Source: Oerskovia jenensis
Lineage (GTDB): Bacteria > Actinomycetota > Actinomycetes > Actinomycetales > Cellulomonadaceae
Assembly: GCF_016907235.1 (NCBI RefSeq)
Contig: NZ_JAFBBO010000001.1
Span: forward strand, 3,472,001 to 3,536,000
DNA length: 64,000 nucleotides
Reading direction: 5' to 3'
Made by a program: the position numbers and the translations under genes
Shown here: in pieces, positions 7,713 to 19,041 of the stretch
Layout of the letters: every line of letters starts with the position of its first letter
Position numbering within the stretch: position 1 is the first letter of the stretch
The notes under the pieces: generated by a model
Seen by the model: only the letters and a program-made list of their open reading frames with translations
Told to the model about the DNA's origin: nothing
Databases searched by the model: none

Positions 7713-8633
7713 ATGAACGACACCCCCAGCGCCCTGCTCGGTCCGGCACAGATCCGCGACCTGGCAGGGCGTCTGGGTGTGCGGCCCACCAAGACCCTCG
7801 GGCAGAACTTCGTGCACGACGGCGGCACCGTCCGCAAGATCGTCAGGACGGCCGGGATCGGGGCGGGGGACCGCGTGGTCGAGGTCGGCCCCGGGCTCGG
7901 TTCGCTGACCCTGGGGCTGCTCGAGGTCGGTGCGAGCGTGGTCGCGGTCGAGATCGACCCGCCGCTCGCGCAGCAGCTCGCGGCGACCGTGGCCGTCCAC
8001 CAGCCCGATGCGGCCGAGCGCCTCACGGTCGTGGCCGCCGATGCGCTCGACGTCACCGAGCTCCCGGGCGAGGCGCCCACCGCGCTCGTCGCCAACCTGC
8101 CGTACAACGTCGCGGTCCCCGTCCTGCTGACGTTCCTCGAGCGGTTCGACTCGCTGCAGCGCGTCCTGGTCATGGTCCAGGCAGAGGTCGCGGACCGCCT
8201 CGCGGCGCCGCCCGGAAGCCGGACCTACGGCGTGCCGTCGGTCAAGGCCGCCTGGTACGCCTCGGCCTCTCGGGCCGGGACGGTCGGGCGCAGCGTGTTC
8301 TGGCCGGTCCCCAACGTCGACTCGGCGCTCGTCGCGCTCGACCGCCGCGAGCCCCCGACGACGACGGCCACGCGCGAAGAGGTCTTCGCGGTCGTCGACG
8401 CGGCCTTCGCCCAGCGCCGCAAGATGCTGCGCTCGGCCCTGGCGGGCATCGCGGGGTCGTCGGCCGCGGCGGTCGACGCGCTCGAGCGCGCGGGCGTCGA
8501 CCCCACCGCGCGCGGCGAGAGGCTCACGGTCGAGGAGTTCGCACGCATCGCCGAGCAGCTTCCGCTCGTCCGGGCCGAGGCCGCGGCTTCCGCAGGCGAG
8601 CACCCGGACCGACCTGGCACAGTGGACGCGTGA
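7713..8633 (+). CDS. rsmA: 16S rRNA dimethyladenosine transferase
   Basis: RsmA (KsgA) dimethylates two adjacent adenines in helix 45 of 16S rRNA, using SAM. The 306-residue protein shows [11 protein letters not shown] near the N-terminus, the SAM motif [17 protein letters not shown], the acidic VVAVEID, and the catalytic NLPYNVAVP. The length is typical of the family. The stop overlaps the ispE GTG by 4 bp (GTGA), so translation is probably coupled. The rsmA-ispE pairing is conserved in actinobacteria. Confidence 0.96.
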   Translation: MNDTPSALLGPAQIRDLAGRLGVRPTKTLGQNFVHDGGTVRKIVRTAGIGAGDRVVEVGPGLGSLTLGLLEVGASVVAVEIDPPLAQQLAATVAVHQPDAAERLTVVAADALDVTELPGEAPTALVANLPYNVAVPVLLTFLERFDSLQRVLVMVQAEVADRLAAPPGSRTYGVPSVKAAWYASASRAGTVGRSVFWPVPNVDSALVALDRREPPTTTATREEVFAVVDAAFAQRRKMLRSALAGIAGSSAAAVDALERAGVDPTARGERLTVEEFARIAEQLPLVRAEAAASAGEHPDRPGTVDA

Positions 8634-9568
8634 GCTCCCACCTGTCCGCTGCTCCTCCCGTCGCCGTGCGGGTGCGGGCGCCCGGGAAGGTCAACCTGTC
8701 GCTGCGGGTCGGGGCCCGCCAGGACGACGGCTACCACCCCCTCGTCACGATCTTCCAGGCGGTCTCGCTGGCCGAGGAGGTCGAGGCGACCCTCGCCGCC
8801 CCCGGTGCGGGCATCTCGTTGACGGTGTCCGGTGCTCAGGCGGAGCGCGTCCCGGTCGACGAGACCAACCTCGCGTGGCGTGCCGCGGAGTCGTTGGCGC
8901 GGTACACGGGAGTCGATCCCGACGTCCGGCTGCACCTGCACAAGGGCGTGCCCGTCGCGGGGGGCATGGCCGGGGGGTCCGCCGACGCCGCCGCCGCGCT
9001 CGTGGCGTGCGACCTGCTGTGGGAGACCGGGCTCTCGCGGGCCGAGCTGTCCGACCTCGCGGCCGGCCTGGGCTCGGACGTGCCGTTCGGGCTCGTCGGG
9101 CACACGGCCGTGGGCACGGGACGGGGGCACCTGCTGACCCCCGCGATGTCTCGCGGTGAGTTCCACTGGGCGTTCGCCGTGCGCGACGAGGGCCTGTCCA
9201 CCGCCCAGGTCTTCCGGACGTTCGACGAGGTCGTGGGCGGGACCCCGGACGTCGAGCTCTCGGACGACACCGAGCTCATGCAGGCGTTGCGCGCCGGGGA
9301 CCCGGTAGGACTGGGCCGTGCGCTCCACAACGACCTGCAGGCCGCGACGCTCGCGCTGGCCCCCGAGCTCGGGCGGACCCTGGAGGTCGCGCGCGAGGCG
9401 GGTGCGCTCGGCGTGATCGTCTCGGGTTCGGGGCCGACGATCGCGGCCCTCGCCCGCAGCAGGCAGCACGCGCTCGCGATCGCGGCCTCGTGGACGGCGG
9501 CTGGCGTCGCGGACTCGGTGCACTGCGCGACGGGCCCGGCGTCGGGCGCGCGCGTCCTGTCGTCCTGA
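8630..9568 (+). CDS. ispE: 4-diphosphocytidyl-2-C-methyl-D-erythritol kinase
   Basis: This GHMP-family kinase phosphorylates CDP-methylerythritol in the non-mevalonate isoprenoid pathway. The 312-residue protein has [14 protein letters not shown] near the N-terminus. The ATP-binding motif [17 protein letters not shown] lies at about residues 105-121, and the C-terminal glycine motif [11 protein letters not shown] at about 265-275. It starts with GTG inside the rsmA stop. Confidence 0.96.
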   Translation: MSSHLSAAPPVAVRVRAPGKVNLSLRVGARQDDGYHPLVTIFQAVSLAEEVEATLAAPGAGISLTVSGAQAERVPVDETNLAWRAAESLARYTGVDPDVRLHLHKGVPVAGGMAGGSADAAAALVACDLLWETGLSRAELSDLAAGLGSDVPFGLVGHTAVGTGRGHLLTPAMSRGEFHWAFAVRDEGLSTAQVFRTFDEVVGGTPDVELSDDTELMQALRAGDPVGLGRALHNDLQAATLALAPELGRTLEVAREAGALGVIVSGSGPTIAALARSRQHALAIAASWTAAGVADSVHCATGPASGARVLSS

Positions 9569-9684
9569 CCTGCGGCGTCGGCGCCCGAGCGCCTCGGGCA
9601 GCTCCGCCCGGCGAGGACGGGTCCTGGCCCTCGCGGGTCGGCGCGTATCCTCGCTAGGGCATCTCCCCCTTCACGAAGGAACTC

Positions 9685-11571
<1,887 letters not shown>

Positions 11572-11577
11572 CCGCCC

Positions 11578-11613
11578 GTGCGGGGCAGGGCTCGGAGGAG
11601 CCCTGCCCCGCAC
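11578..11613. terminator. Bidirectional terminator between ABC-F and marR genes
   Basis: A perfect 16-bp stem pairs 11578-11593 with 11598-11613 around a GGAG loop. It lies 6 bp after the ABC-F stop and 9 bp beyond the convergent marR stop. Confidence 0.8.
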
Positions 11614-11622
11614 GCGGAGGGG

Positions 11623-12123
11623 TCAGGCCTCGAACTGGCCGATGACCGTGCGCAGCAGGTTCGCGAGCTGGAGCCGGTCCGCGGGGTCGAGGGCCACGAG
11701 GACCTCGCGCTCGACGGCCAGGAGGTCGCTCATGGCCGCGTCGACCCGCTCCAGGCCCTCGGGCGTGAGCTCGACGAGCACGCCCCGCCGGTCGTCGGGG
11801 GAGCGGTGCCGCTGCACCAGGCCGCGCGCCTCGAGGCGGTCGATCCGGTTCGTCATGGTGCCGCTCGTGACGAGCGTCTGCGTGATGAGGGCGCCGGGGG
11901 ACAGGCGGTACGGCTCGCCCGCGCGGCGCAGCGCCGACAGGACGTCGAACTCCCACGTCTCCAGGTGCCCGCGCGCGAACGCGCTGCGGCGTGCGAGGTC
12001 CAGGTGCCGGGCGAGCCGGCTGACACGTGAGAACACGGTGAGCGGCTCGACGTCCAGGTCCGGACGCTCGCGCTGCCAGGCGTCGACGATGCGGTCGACC
12101 TCGTCCGGGTGCGGGTGCTGCAT
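11623..12123 (-). CDS. MarR-family transcriptional regulator
   Basis: This 166-residue protein has a MarR winged-helix core: LETWEFDVLSALRRAG, LITQTLVTSGTMTNRIDRLE (recognition helix) and the wing GLVQRHRSPDDRRGVLVELT, with dimerisation helices at both ends. A palindromic CTTGA-ca-TCAAG lies 23-34 bp upstream of the ATG, so it probably represses itself. It follows an ABC exporter operon on the same strand with an 80-bp gap. It may also control that operon, but this is inference. Confidence 0.88.
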   Translation of the reverse strand: MQHPHPDEVDRIVDAWQRERPDLDVEPLTVFSRVSRLARHLDLARRSAFARGHLETWEFDVLSALRRAGEPYRLSPGALITQTLVTSGTMTNRIDRLEARGLVQRHRSPDDRRGVLVELTPEGLERVDAAMSDLLAVEREVLVALDPADRLQLANLLRTVIGQFEA

Positions 12124-12145
12124 GACGTGAGGCTACTCGATATTC

Positions 12146-12157
12146 CTTGACATCAAG
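12146..12157. promoter_or_regulatory. Candidate MarR operator
   Basis: CTTGAcaTCAAG is an inverted repeat with 5-bp arms, followed at 12161 by another CTTGAC half-site. It lies between the ABC exporter operon and the marR start. TTGA/TCAA palindromes are typical of MarR-family sites. Confidence 0.5.
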
Positions 12158-12203
12158 AGTCTTGACGGCTGGAACGCGCCCGGGAAGCCGGTGCGCCCCG
12201 GGG

Positions 12204-13433
12204 TCAGCTCGCGCGCAGGGCGTCCTTGAGCCTGACCCGTCCGCCCGTGCGCAGAACGGCGTTCGAGTAGATCTTGCCCGCGAGCCACACCAGGACCGGC
12301 ACGAGCGCGAGCGACAGGCCGACCGCGACCAGGATCTCCCACGTCTCGACCGTGCCCAGCGCGATGCGGATCGGCATGAGCAGCGGCGAGCAGAACGGGA
12401 TGTACGACAGCCACACCACGAGCGGGTTCTCGGGGTCCCACGGGCCGATCGAGATCCCGATGATGTACGGGATCATCATGAGCATCAGGACCGGGGTGAT
12501 GACCGAGCCCACGTCCTCCTGGCGCGAGACGAGCGCCGCGAGCGCGGCCAGGGCCAGCGAGTACATGACGAAGCCGATCACGAACCACACGAGCACCCAC
12601 GCCGCGGTCGCGCCGAGGTTCACGCTGCTCGCGTCGACCAGCCCCAGGGCGAAGGCCGTGCCCACCCCGCCCCCGACCACGACCACGAGCTGGATCAGAC
12701 CGATCGCGCCGATGCCCAGGACCTTGCCCGCCATGAGCTGCCAGGGCCGGATCGTCGCGAGCAGCAGCTCGACCACGCGGCTCGTCTTCTCCTCCACGAC
12801 GCCCTGGGCCACGAGCTGCCCGCACGTCATGAGCGCGATGAAGATGAGGATGCCGCCCACCATGCCCGTGACGATCTGGGCGGGGTCGCGCGCCTCGGTG
12901 GGCTCGAGCGTCTCGACCGTGGGTGCGGCGGACGCGATCTCCTGCGCGACGGCGGACGGGTCGCCGCCCAGGTCGCTGATCGCCCCCGCCAGGGCCGCCT
13001 GCTGGGCGAGGCCCGTGAAGACGGGCGTCAAGGTCGTGCCCAGCTCCTCCTGCACGACGACCGTGAAGGACTCGGGGGTACCGGTGACCAGGGCGTCGAG
13101 GTCGCCGTCGGCGAGCTGCGTGCGTCCCTCGGGCTCCGAGACCTCGCTGACCTGGATCTCGGCCCCCACGGCCTCGCCCGCCGCCGTGAGCTGGGGCCCC
13201 AGGGCCTCGGCCCCCGACGTGACGCCGACCTTCTGGACGGCGGGGCCCTGGTCGCCTACGAGGCTCAGCAGGAACCCGCCGAGCACCACGCCCACGAGCA
13301 GCGCGACCGTGGTCCAGACGAACGCCTTGGACCGGATGCGGGTCGAGATCTCGCGGCCCGCCACGAGGGACACCGCGCCCCACGTGCTCACGGGCGAGTG
13401 GGCCGTCGTCGTGGGCTGTCGCAGGGCGCTCAT
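12204..13433 (-). CDS. ABC-2 type permease, NatB-like
   Basis: This 409-residue membrane protein has one N-terminal membrane segment (about residues 38-58) and a large external domain (about 60-205). A cluster of membrane helices follows to about residue 395. This layout matches the NatB/YhaP class of ABC-2 exporters. The ATG overlaps the stop of the upstream ATPase gene by 4 bp, so the two proteins form one transporter. The substrate is unknown; Na+ or a drug or peptide are both possible for this family. Confidence 0.85.
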   Translation of the reverse strand: MSALRQPTTTAHSPVSTWGAVSLVAGREISTRIRSKAFVWTTVALLVGVVLGGFLLSLVGDQGPAVQKVGVTSGAEALGPQLTAAGEAVGAEIQVSEVSEPEGRTQLADGDLDALVTGTPESFTVVVQEELGTTLTPVFTGLAQQAALAGAISDLGGDPSAVAQEIASAAPTVETLEPTEARDPAQIVTGMVGGILIFIALMTCGQLVAQGVVEEKTSRVVELLLATIRPWQLMAGKVLGIGAIGLIQLVVVVGGGVGTAFALGLVDASSVNLGATAAWVLVWFVIGFVMYSLALAALAALVSRQEDVGSVITPVLMLMMIPYIIGISIGPWDPENPLVVWLSYIPFCSPLLMPIRIALGTVETWEILVAVGLSLALVPVLVWLAGKIYSNAVLRTGGRVRLKDALRAS

Positions 13434-14404
13434 GCCGAGGCCTCCTGTCGGGTCGAGGGGGTCGTGGGGCTCTCGTCGGTCGTGCCGCTCGGGGCGCGGG
13501 CCTCGTCGCTGCTCACGACGTGCCGGAAGAGCTCGGTCAAGGACGGGCGCTGCGGCGTGAACTCGCGCACCGGGCCCGTGGCCAGGGCCGCGCGCAGGAC
13601 CGCCTGCTCGGCGCCCTCCTGGGACGAGTCGACCTCGAGGAAGGTCCGGGCGCCGTCGTACCGCAGGACGCGGATGCCCGGGAGCTCGGACGCCCAGCCC
13701 GGCGGCGCGGCCGGGGCGTCGACGACCCACTGCGGGCGCTGCGTCGCGCGCAGCTCCTCGATCCCGCCGACCTCGACCATCTCGCCCGCCTTGACGATCC
13801 CGACGCGGTCGCACAGGCGCTCGACCAGGTCGAGCTGGTGCGAGGAGAAGACGACGGGCACGCCCGCGGCCGCGCGGTCCCGCAGGACGCCGCTCATGAC
13901 GTCGACCGCGACCGGGTCCAGGCCCGAGAAGGGCTCGTCGAGCACCAGGATCTCGGGATCGTGCACGAGCGCGGCCGCGAGCTGCACGCGCTGCTGGTTG
14001 CCGAGCGAGAGCTTCTGGACCTCGTCGCCGCGGCGTGCGTCGATCCCGAGCACCTGTGTCCAGTGCTCCATCGCGGTGCGCGCCGCGGCCGGGCTCAGCC
14101 CGTGCAGCCGGGCCAGGTAGACGAGCTGGTCGCCGACCTTCATCCGGGGGTACAGGCCGCGCTCCTCGGGCATGTAGCCGATCCGACGGCGCATGGCCAG
14201 GTCGAGCGGTCGGCCGTCCCACCGGACCTCGCCCGAGTCGGGCGCGAGGACCCCGAGCGCGATGCGCATGGTCGTGGTCTTGCCCGCCCCGTTCGAGCCG
14301 ACGAAGCCGAAGATCTCGCCCGCGCCGACCGTGAACGACATGTCGCGCAGCGCACGCACCGTGCCGTACGTCTTGTTCAGCCTGTCGATCTCGAGAGTCG
14401 CCAT
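13430..14404 (-). CDS. ABC transporter ATPase, NatA-like
   Basis: This 324-residue ATPase partners the permease at 12204-13433. Walker A is VGSNGAGKTTTMRIALG, the signature motif is LSLGNQQRVQLAAAL (LSLGN, a common DrrA/NatA variant of LSGGQ), and Walker B is ILVLDEPFSGLDP, followed by the switch His in SSHQLDLVE. The C-terminal ~110 residues form the extension common in this subfamily. Transcription probably starts upstream of 14404. Confidence 0.9.
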   Translation of the reverse strand: MATLEIDRLNKTYGTVRALRDMSFTVGAGEIFGFVGSNGAGKTTTMRIALGVLAPDSGEVRWDGRPLDLAMRRRIGYMPEERGLYPRMKVGDQLVYLARLHGLSPAAARTAMEHWTQVLGIDARRGDEVQKLSLGNQQRVQLAAALVHDPEILVLDEPFSGLDPVAVDVMSGVLRDRAAAGVPVVFSSHQLDLVERLCDRVGIVKAGEMVEVGGIEELRATQRPQWVVDAPAAPPGWASELPGIRVLRYDGARTFLEVDSSQEGAEQAVLRAALATGPVREFTPQRPSLTELFRHVVSSDEARAPSGTTDESPTTPSTRQEASA

Positions 14405-14503
14405 GGCTCAACGAAACCATGTGCGGCGCCCGCCGTCACGGGCGGGATGTCATGGGTTCGCGAGGCGGTGCAGCTCCGCACCAGCCCCGGGGCGCCGGTC
14501 CTC

Positions 14504-15115
14504 TCAGCCGTCCGTGCGGTCCTTGGTCGTGAGCGACGGCTTCTTCTCCATGCCGGACAGGCCGTTCCACGCGAGGTTGACCAGGTGCGCCGCGACGTCG
14601 GCCTTCTTGGGGCTGCGGACGTCGAGCCAGTACTGCCCCGTGAGCGCGACCATGCCGACGAGCATCTGCGCGTAGATGGGCGAGACCCGTGGGTCCAGGC
14701 CGCGCCGCTTGAACTGGTCCGCGAGCAGGTGCTCGACCTGGGTCGCGACGTCCCCGATGAGGCTCGAGAACGTCCCCGTCGCCTGGGCCACGGGGGAGTC
14801 GCGCACGAGGATCCGGAAGCCGTCCTCCGAGGTCTCGATGTAGGTCAGCAGGGCGAGGGCCGTGCGCTCGAGCAGCACCTTGGGGTGACCGCCCGAGGAG
14901 AGCGCGCCCGTGAGGGCGCTCGTCAGGCCCTGGATCTCGCGGTCGACGATGACGGCGTAGATGCCCTCCTTGCCCCCGAAGTGCTCGTACACCACGGGCT
15001 TGGACACCTCGGCGCGCGCCGCGATCTCCTCGACGCTCGTCCCCTCGAAGCCCTTCTCGGCGAACAGGACGCGGCTCACCGCGAGGAGCTGTTCACGGCG
15101 CTGGCTCGCGGTCAT
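14504..15115 (-). CDS. TetR-family transcriptional regulator
   Basis: This 203-residue protein carries an N-terminal TetR helix-turn-helix: REQLLAVSRVLFAEKGFEGT, then SVEEIAARAEVSKPVVYEHF and GGKEGIYAVI. A C-terminal ligand or dimer domain follows, which includes QYWLDVRSPKKADVAAHLVN. Earlier in-frame starts exist up to 15274, but the ATG at 15115 places the helix-turn-helix at the usual position. It precedes the NatAB-like genes on the same strand with an 83-bp... 99-bp-scale gap and could regulate them. Confidence 0.88.
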   Translation of the reverse strand: MTASQRREQLLAVSRVLFAEKGFEGTSVEEIAARAEVSKPVVYEHFGGKEGIYAVIVDREIQGLTSALTGALSSGGHPKVLLERTALALLTYIETSEDGFRILVRDSPVAQATGTFSSLIGDVATQVEHLLADQFKRRGLDPRVSPIYAQMLVGMVALTGQYWLDVRSPKKADVAAHLVNLAWNGLSGMEKKPSLTTKDRTDG

Positions 15116-15405
15116 ACGGGATCTGGGGGGACGTCTGGAGTCTGCGGGCACGGCACCATCATGCCGTGCCCCGTCGTCGCGGGGGTCGGGATGAGACGGC
15201 GCACGGCCCCCGGGCTGCCCGGCGCACGAGCCGCACGCGACCCCGACGGGTACGCCGTGTGACTCTCTCCTCACACGCTTTCTCCACGTTCGGACCCCGT
15301 TCGCGCCCCGAGCACGGCGCGAGACCTGGCAGACTGTTCTCCGGACGAGCGATGGCGCGCGCGATCACGGGTTCACCCCCGGCTCGCGTGCCGTGTCCAG
15401 TCCGT
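15116..15405. other. 290-bp intergenic region before tRNA-Gln
   Basis: This divergent region between the TetR gene and tRNA-Gln must carry the promoters of both. I see no convincing protein-coding gene here, and I could not assign a clear -35/-10 pair. Confidence 0.4.
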
Positions 15406-15477
15406 TCCGCCTTGGTGTAATCGGCAGCACAAGGGTTTTTGGTGCCTTTAGTCCAGGTTCGAGTCCTGGGGGCGGAG
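15406..15477 (+). tRNA. tRNA-Gln (anticodon TTG)
   Basis: The acceptor arm pairs TCCGCCT (15406-15412) with GGGCGGA (15470-15476), with discriminator G. The D arm is GTGT/GCAC. The anticodon loop TTTTGGT gives anticodon UUG. The T arm is CCAGG-TTCGAGT-CCTGG. CCA is not encoded. The tRNA-Gln-glmU-prs order is conserved in actinobacteria. Confidence 0.95.
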
Positions 15478-15507
15478 CTCGTGCCACCAACCAGATGGGA
15501 AGCCCCA

Positions 15508-17190
15508 GTGACCGACGCTGTGCCCGACTCACCGCCAGCCGCAGTCATCGTCCTCGCCGCAGGCGCAGGGACGCGCATGAAGTCCGCGACCCCCAAGGTC
15601 CTCCACCCTCTCGCCGGGCGCAGCCTGCTCGGTCACGCGATGGTCGCGGCCCGTGGTCTGGCGCCGCAGCGGATCGCGGTCGTGGTCCGGCACGAGCGGG
15701 ACCTCGTCGCGGCCGCGGCCCTCGAGGTCGTGCCGTCGGCCCTCGTGGTCGACCAGGACGAGGTGCCCGGCACCGGGCGGGCCGTGCAGTGCGCGGTCGA
15801 GGCGCTCGACGTGCGGGCGCAGGCCGAGGCGGCCGCGCACGGCGTTCCTCTCGGGCACGAGGGTCGCGGCCCGGTCGAGGGGCTCGAGGGGTCGATCGTG
15901 GTCCTCGCGGGCGACATCCCGCTCCTGGACGCCGCGACGCTCACCCGGCTGCTCGACACGCACCGCGCGGACGGCAACGCCGTGACCGTGCTGACGACCG
16001 AGGTCGACGACGCGACGGGCTACGGACGGATCGTCCGCGACGACGCCGGCGCAGTCCTGAGCATCGTCGAGCACAAGGACGCCACGGACGAGCAGCGTGC
16101 GATCCGCGAGATCAACTCCTCGGTCTACGTCTTCGACGCCGCGGTCCTGCGCGGTGCGCTCCGGCAGGTCACCCAGGAGAACTCGCAGGGCGAGGTCTAC
16201 CTGACCGACGTCCTCCAGATCGCCCGCGAGGGCGGCGGCCGCGTGGGTGCCCTCACGGTCGGCGACCCCCTGCTCGTCGAGGGGGCCAACGACCGCGCCC
16301 AGCTCGCGACGCTGCGCGCCGAGCTCAACCGCCGCATCCTCACGCGCTGGATGCTCGAGGGCGTGACCGTGATCGACCCCGCGACCACCTGGGTCGACGT
16401 CGACGTGGACCTCGGTCACGACGTGACGCTGCTCCCCGGGACCCAGCTCCACGGCGCGACCACGATCGGCCCGGGCTCGACCATCGGCCCCGACACGACG
16501 CTGACCGACATGGAGGTCGGCGCGGGCGCGACCGTGACCCGCACGCACGGCAGCCTGTCGGTCGTCGGCGACGGTGCGAGCGTCGGGCCCTTCGCCTACC
16601 TGCGCCCGGGCACGGTCCTGGGGGAGAACGGCAAGATCGGCACGTTCGTCGAGACGAAGAACGCGACGATCGGGACCGGCTCCAAGGTCCCGCACCTGTC
16701 CTACGTGGGCGACGCGACGATCGGCGAGCACACCAACATCGGCGCCGCGAGCGTCACGGTCAACTACGACGGCGTCTCCAAGCACCGCACCGTGATCGGG
16801 TCGCACGCCCGGACCGGTGCGGACAACATGTTCGTCGCCCCCGTCACGGTGGGCGACGGCGCGTACACCGCGGCAGGTTCCGTGATCCGTCGCGACGTGC
16901 CCGCGGGCGCGCTCGGCGTGAGCGGTGCCCCGCAGCGCAACGTCGACGGCTGGGTGGCCCGCCGTCGACCCGGCACCGCCGCCGCGGAGGCCGCAGCACG
17001 CGCGCACGAGAACGACGACGAGACGCCTTCTCCGCTGGGAGCCCAGGCCCAGGCGCAGCTCGCCGAGGCCTCCACGGCGACCCCGGCCCCCCGACCGACC
17101 CCGGTGCCTGCGAGCCCGGGTGTCCCCACGGTCCCCGACGGACCCAGCACCACGACCAGCAGCACGAACGAAGGGTCTTCCCCACGATGA
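15508..17190 (+). CDS. glmU: Bifunctional UDP-GlcNAc pyrophosphorylase / GlcN-1-P acetyltransferase
   Basis: GlmU makes UDP-GlcNAc for peptidoglycan and other glycans. The 560-residue protein has an N-terminal nucleotidyltransferase domain, with LAAGAGTRMKS and KVLHPLAGR. A C-terminal left-handed beta-helix follows, with YLRPGT, ETKNATIG, NIGAASVTVNYDGV and the acetyl-CoA-binding end GALGVSGAPQRN. The C-terminal tail (about residues 495-560) is Ala/Pro/Thr-rich and longer than in most homologues. The GTG start follows GGGAAG. The stop overlaps the prs ATG by 4 bp (ATGA). Confidence 0.96.
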   Translation: MTDAVPDSPPAAVIVLAAGAGTRMKSATPKVLHPLAGRSLLGHAMVAARGLAPQRIAVVVRHERDLVAAAALEVVPSALVVDQDEVPGTGRAVQCAVEALDVRAQAEAAAHGVPLGHEGRGPVEGLEGSIVVLAGDIPLLDAATLTRLLDTHRADGNAVTVLTTEVDDATGYGRIVRDDAGAVLSIVEHKDATDEQRAIREINSSVYVFDAAVLRGALRQVTQENSQGEVYLTDVLQIAREGGGRVGALTVGDPLLVEGANDRAQLATLRAELNRRILTRWMLEGVTVIDPATTWVDVDVDLGHDVTLLPGTQLHGATTIGPGSTIGPDTTLTDMEVGAGATVTRTHGSLSVVGDGASVGPFAYLRPGTVLGENGKIGTFVETKNATIGTGSKVPHLSYVGDATIGEHTNIGAASVTVNYDGVSKHRTVIGSHARTGADNMFVAPVTVGDGAYTAAGSVIRRDVPAGALGVSGAPQRNVDGWVARRRPGTAAAEAAARAHENDDETPSPLGAQAQAQLAEASTATPAPRPTPVPASPGVPTVPDGPSTTTSSTNEGSSPR

Positions 17191-18170
17191 GCAGCACGAT
17201 CGCCGGCAACGGGGACAAGTCCCTCGTCCTCGCGTCCGGCCGGGCGCACCCCGAGCTCGCCAAGGACGTCGCGCGGGAGCTGGGCATCGACCTGCTCCCC
17301 ACGACCGCGTACGACTTCGCCAACGGCGAGATCTACGTCCGTTTCGGGGAGAGCGTCCGCGGCGCGGACATCTTCCTCCTGCAGAGCCACACGGCGCCGA
17401 TCAACCAGTGGATCATGGAGCAGCTGCTCATGGTCGACGCGGCCAAGCGCGCCTCGGCCAAGACCATCACGGTCGTCCAGCCCTTCTACGGCTACGGGCG
17501 GCAGGACAAGAAGCACCGTGGTCGCGAGCCGATCTCGGCCCGCCTCATCGCGGACCTGTTCCGCACCGCGGGCGCCGACCGTCTCATGAGCGTCGACCTG
17601 CACGCCGCGCAGACCCAGGGCTTCTTCGACGGCCCCGTGGACCACCTGTGGGCCATGCCGATCCTCACGGACTACGTCCGCTCGCGCGTCGACACGTCGA
17701 ACGTCACGGTCGTCTCGCCCGACGCGGGCCGTATCCGCGTGGCCGAGCAGTGGGCCGCGAAGCTCGGCGGCGGGCCGCTCGCGTTCGTCCACAAGACGCG
17801 TGACATCACGCGCCCCAACCAGGCCGTCGCGAACCGCGTCGTGGGTGACGTCGAGGGGCGCGACTGCGTCCTGGTCGACGACCTGATCGACACGGGCGGC
17901 ACCATCGCCGAGGCCGTCAAGGTCTGCCTCGCGGCGGGCGCCAAGTCGGTCATCGTCGCCGCGACCCACGGGGTGCTCTCCGACCCGGCGGCCCAGCGCC
18001 TGTCCGAGTGCGGCGCGAGCGAGGTCGTCGTGACCGACACCCTGCCGATCTCGGCGGAGAAGCACTTCCCGCAGCTCACGGTCCTGTCGATCGCGCCGCT
18101 CCTGGCGCGCGCGATCCGCGAGGTCTTCGACGACGGCTCGGTCACGTCGCTCTTCGACGGCAACAGCTGA
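17187..18170 (+). CDS. prs: Ribose-phosphate pyrophosphokinase
   Basis: Prs makes PRPP from ribose 5-phosphate and ATP for nucleotide, His and Trp synthesis. The 327-residue cytoplasmic enzyme shows FANGEIYVRFGESVRG, the flexible loop VVQPFYGYGRQDKKHRGREP, the metal-binding VDLHAAQTQGFFD and the PRPP-binding VLVDDLIDTGGTIAEA. The length is typical. It is translationally coupled to glmU. Confidence 0.97.
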   Translation: MSSTIAGNGDKSLVLASGRAHPELAKDVARELGIDLLPTTAYDFANGEIYVRFGESVRGADIFLLQSHTAPINQWIMEQLLMVDAAKRASAKTITVVQPFYGYGRQDKKHRGREPISARLIADLFRTAGADRLMSVDLHAAQTQGFFDGPVDHLWAMPILTDYVRSRVDTSNVTVVSPDAGRIRVAEQWAAKLGGGPLAFVHKTRDITRPNQAVANRVVGDVEGRDCVLVDDLIDTGGTIAEAVKVCLAAGAKSVIVAATHGVLSDPAAQRLSECGASEVVVTDTLPISAEKHFPQLTVLSIAPLLARAIREVFDDGSVTSLFDGNS

Positions 18171-18187
18171 GCCTTCGCCCGCGCCGC

Positions 18188-18233
18188 ACGACGGCCCGCC
18201 CCACCGACCTGGTCGGCCGGGGCGGGCCGTCGT
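18188..18233 (+). terminator. Terminator after prs
   Basis: A perfect 15-bp stem pairs 18188-18202 with 18219-18233, starting 17 bp after the prs stop. The 16-nt loop also contains short GACC/GGTC complementarity. Confidence 0.75.
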
Positions 18234-18322
18234 CGTTCCCGGGGTCTCGCGCGGGCGAGGCGCGGAGCCCCGGACGCGTGGCCCCTGGGCGGCGGCGCCG
18301 TCGGGCTGGCAGCATGTGCCGT

Positions 18323-18979
18323 GTGACGGTGACGAACCTGCTGACCGAGACCTCTCCCACCGGCGTGACCACGACCGGACGGGGGGCCGCGTCCGCGGTG
18401 CCCGACGTCGTGGTCGTCGAGCTGGGCGCCGAGGCGTCCGGCGCCGACGTCCAGGTGGCCCTCGACGCCGCGAACGCGGGGGTGCGTGCGGCGCGCGAGT
18501 CGTTGCTGGCCGGCGGGGTCGCGCCCGAGGACCTGCGCACCGCGCAGACGTCCACCTGGACGCAGCAGTCCCAGCAGCCCGACGGCGCCACGACCCTCTC
18601 GGTCACCGCTCGCCTGACGCTGAGGGTCACCGTGCGCGACGTCCTGGCGTCGGGCGAGCTCGTGCGGGCCGCGCTCGGGGCGGCGGGACCCGTCGCCCGG
18701 CTCGACTCGATGCGCTTCGCGGTGAGCGAGCCCGGGCCGCTCGCGGTCGCGGCTCGCGACGGGGCGTTCGCGGACGCCCGAGCCCGGGCCGAGCAGTACG
18801 CGGCGCTCGCGGGGCGCGCTCTGGGGCCCGTCGTCGAGGTCAGCGAGCAGGGCGGCGGGTTCGCGCCGATGCCCCGCATGATGTCGGCCAAGGCCGGGTC
18901 GTTCGACGCGATGGCGATCGACCCGGGGAGCGAGCAGGTCGACGCGAGCGTGACCGTGCGCTGGGCGTGGGCGGACTGA
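18323..18979 (+). CDS. SIMPL-domain (DUF541) protein
   Basis: This 218-residue protein has the SIMPL/DUF541 layout. A GRGAASAVPDVVVVELG start is followed by repeated alpha/beta segments (VQVALDAANAGVRAARESLL, LRTAQTSTW) and an end segment VDASVTVRWAWAD. Unlike many family members it has no visible signal peptide, so it is probably cytoplasmic here. The family's biochemical role is poorly known. An ATG three codons upstream (18314) is an alternative start. Confidence 0.75.
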   Translation: MTVTNLLTETSPTGVTTTGRGAASAVPDVVVVELGAEASGADVQVALDAANAGVRAARESLLAGGVAPEDLRTAQTSTWTQQSQQPDGATTLSVTARLTLRVTVRDVLASGELVRAALGAAGPVARLDSMRFAVSEPGPLAVAARDGAFADARARAEQYAALAGRALGPVVEVSEQGGGFAPMPRMMSAKAGSFDAMAIDPGSEQVDASVTVRWAWAD

Positions 18980-19029
18980 TCCCCACAGGATCGTGACATT
19001 TCTCAGGGGGCCCGGCACCTTCGCGCCAC

Positions 19030-19035
19030 TAGGTT
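19030..19035 (+). promoter_or_regulatory. -10 element for leaderless GPP34 gene
   Basis: TAGGTT lies 6 bp upstream of the ATG at 19042, and no SD is visible. A leaderless mRNA is likely. Confidence 0.4.
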
Positions 19036-19041
19036 GGATGC

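Noticed and set aside
15393-17186. Upstream extension of prs through glmU
   Set aside because: The open frame is only a shadow of glmU. The real prs begins at the ATG at 17187, which matches the conserved Prs N-terminus.
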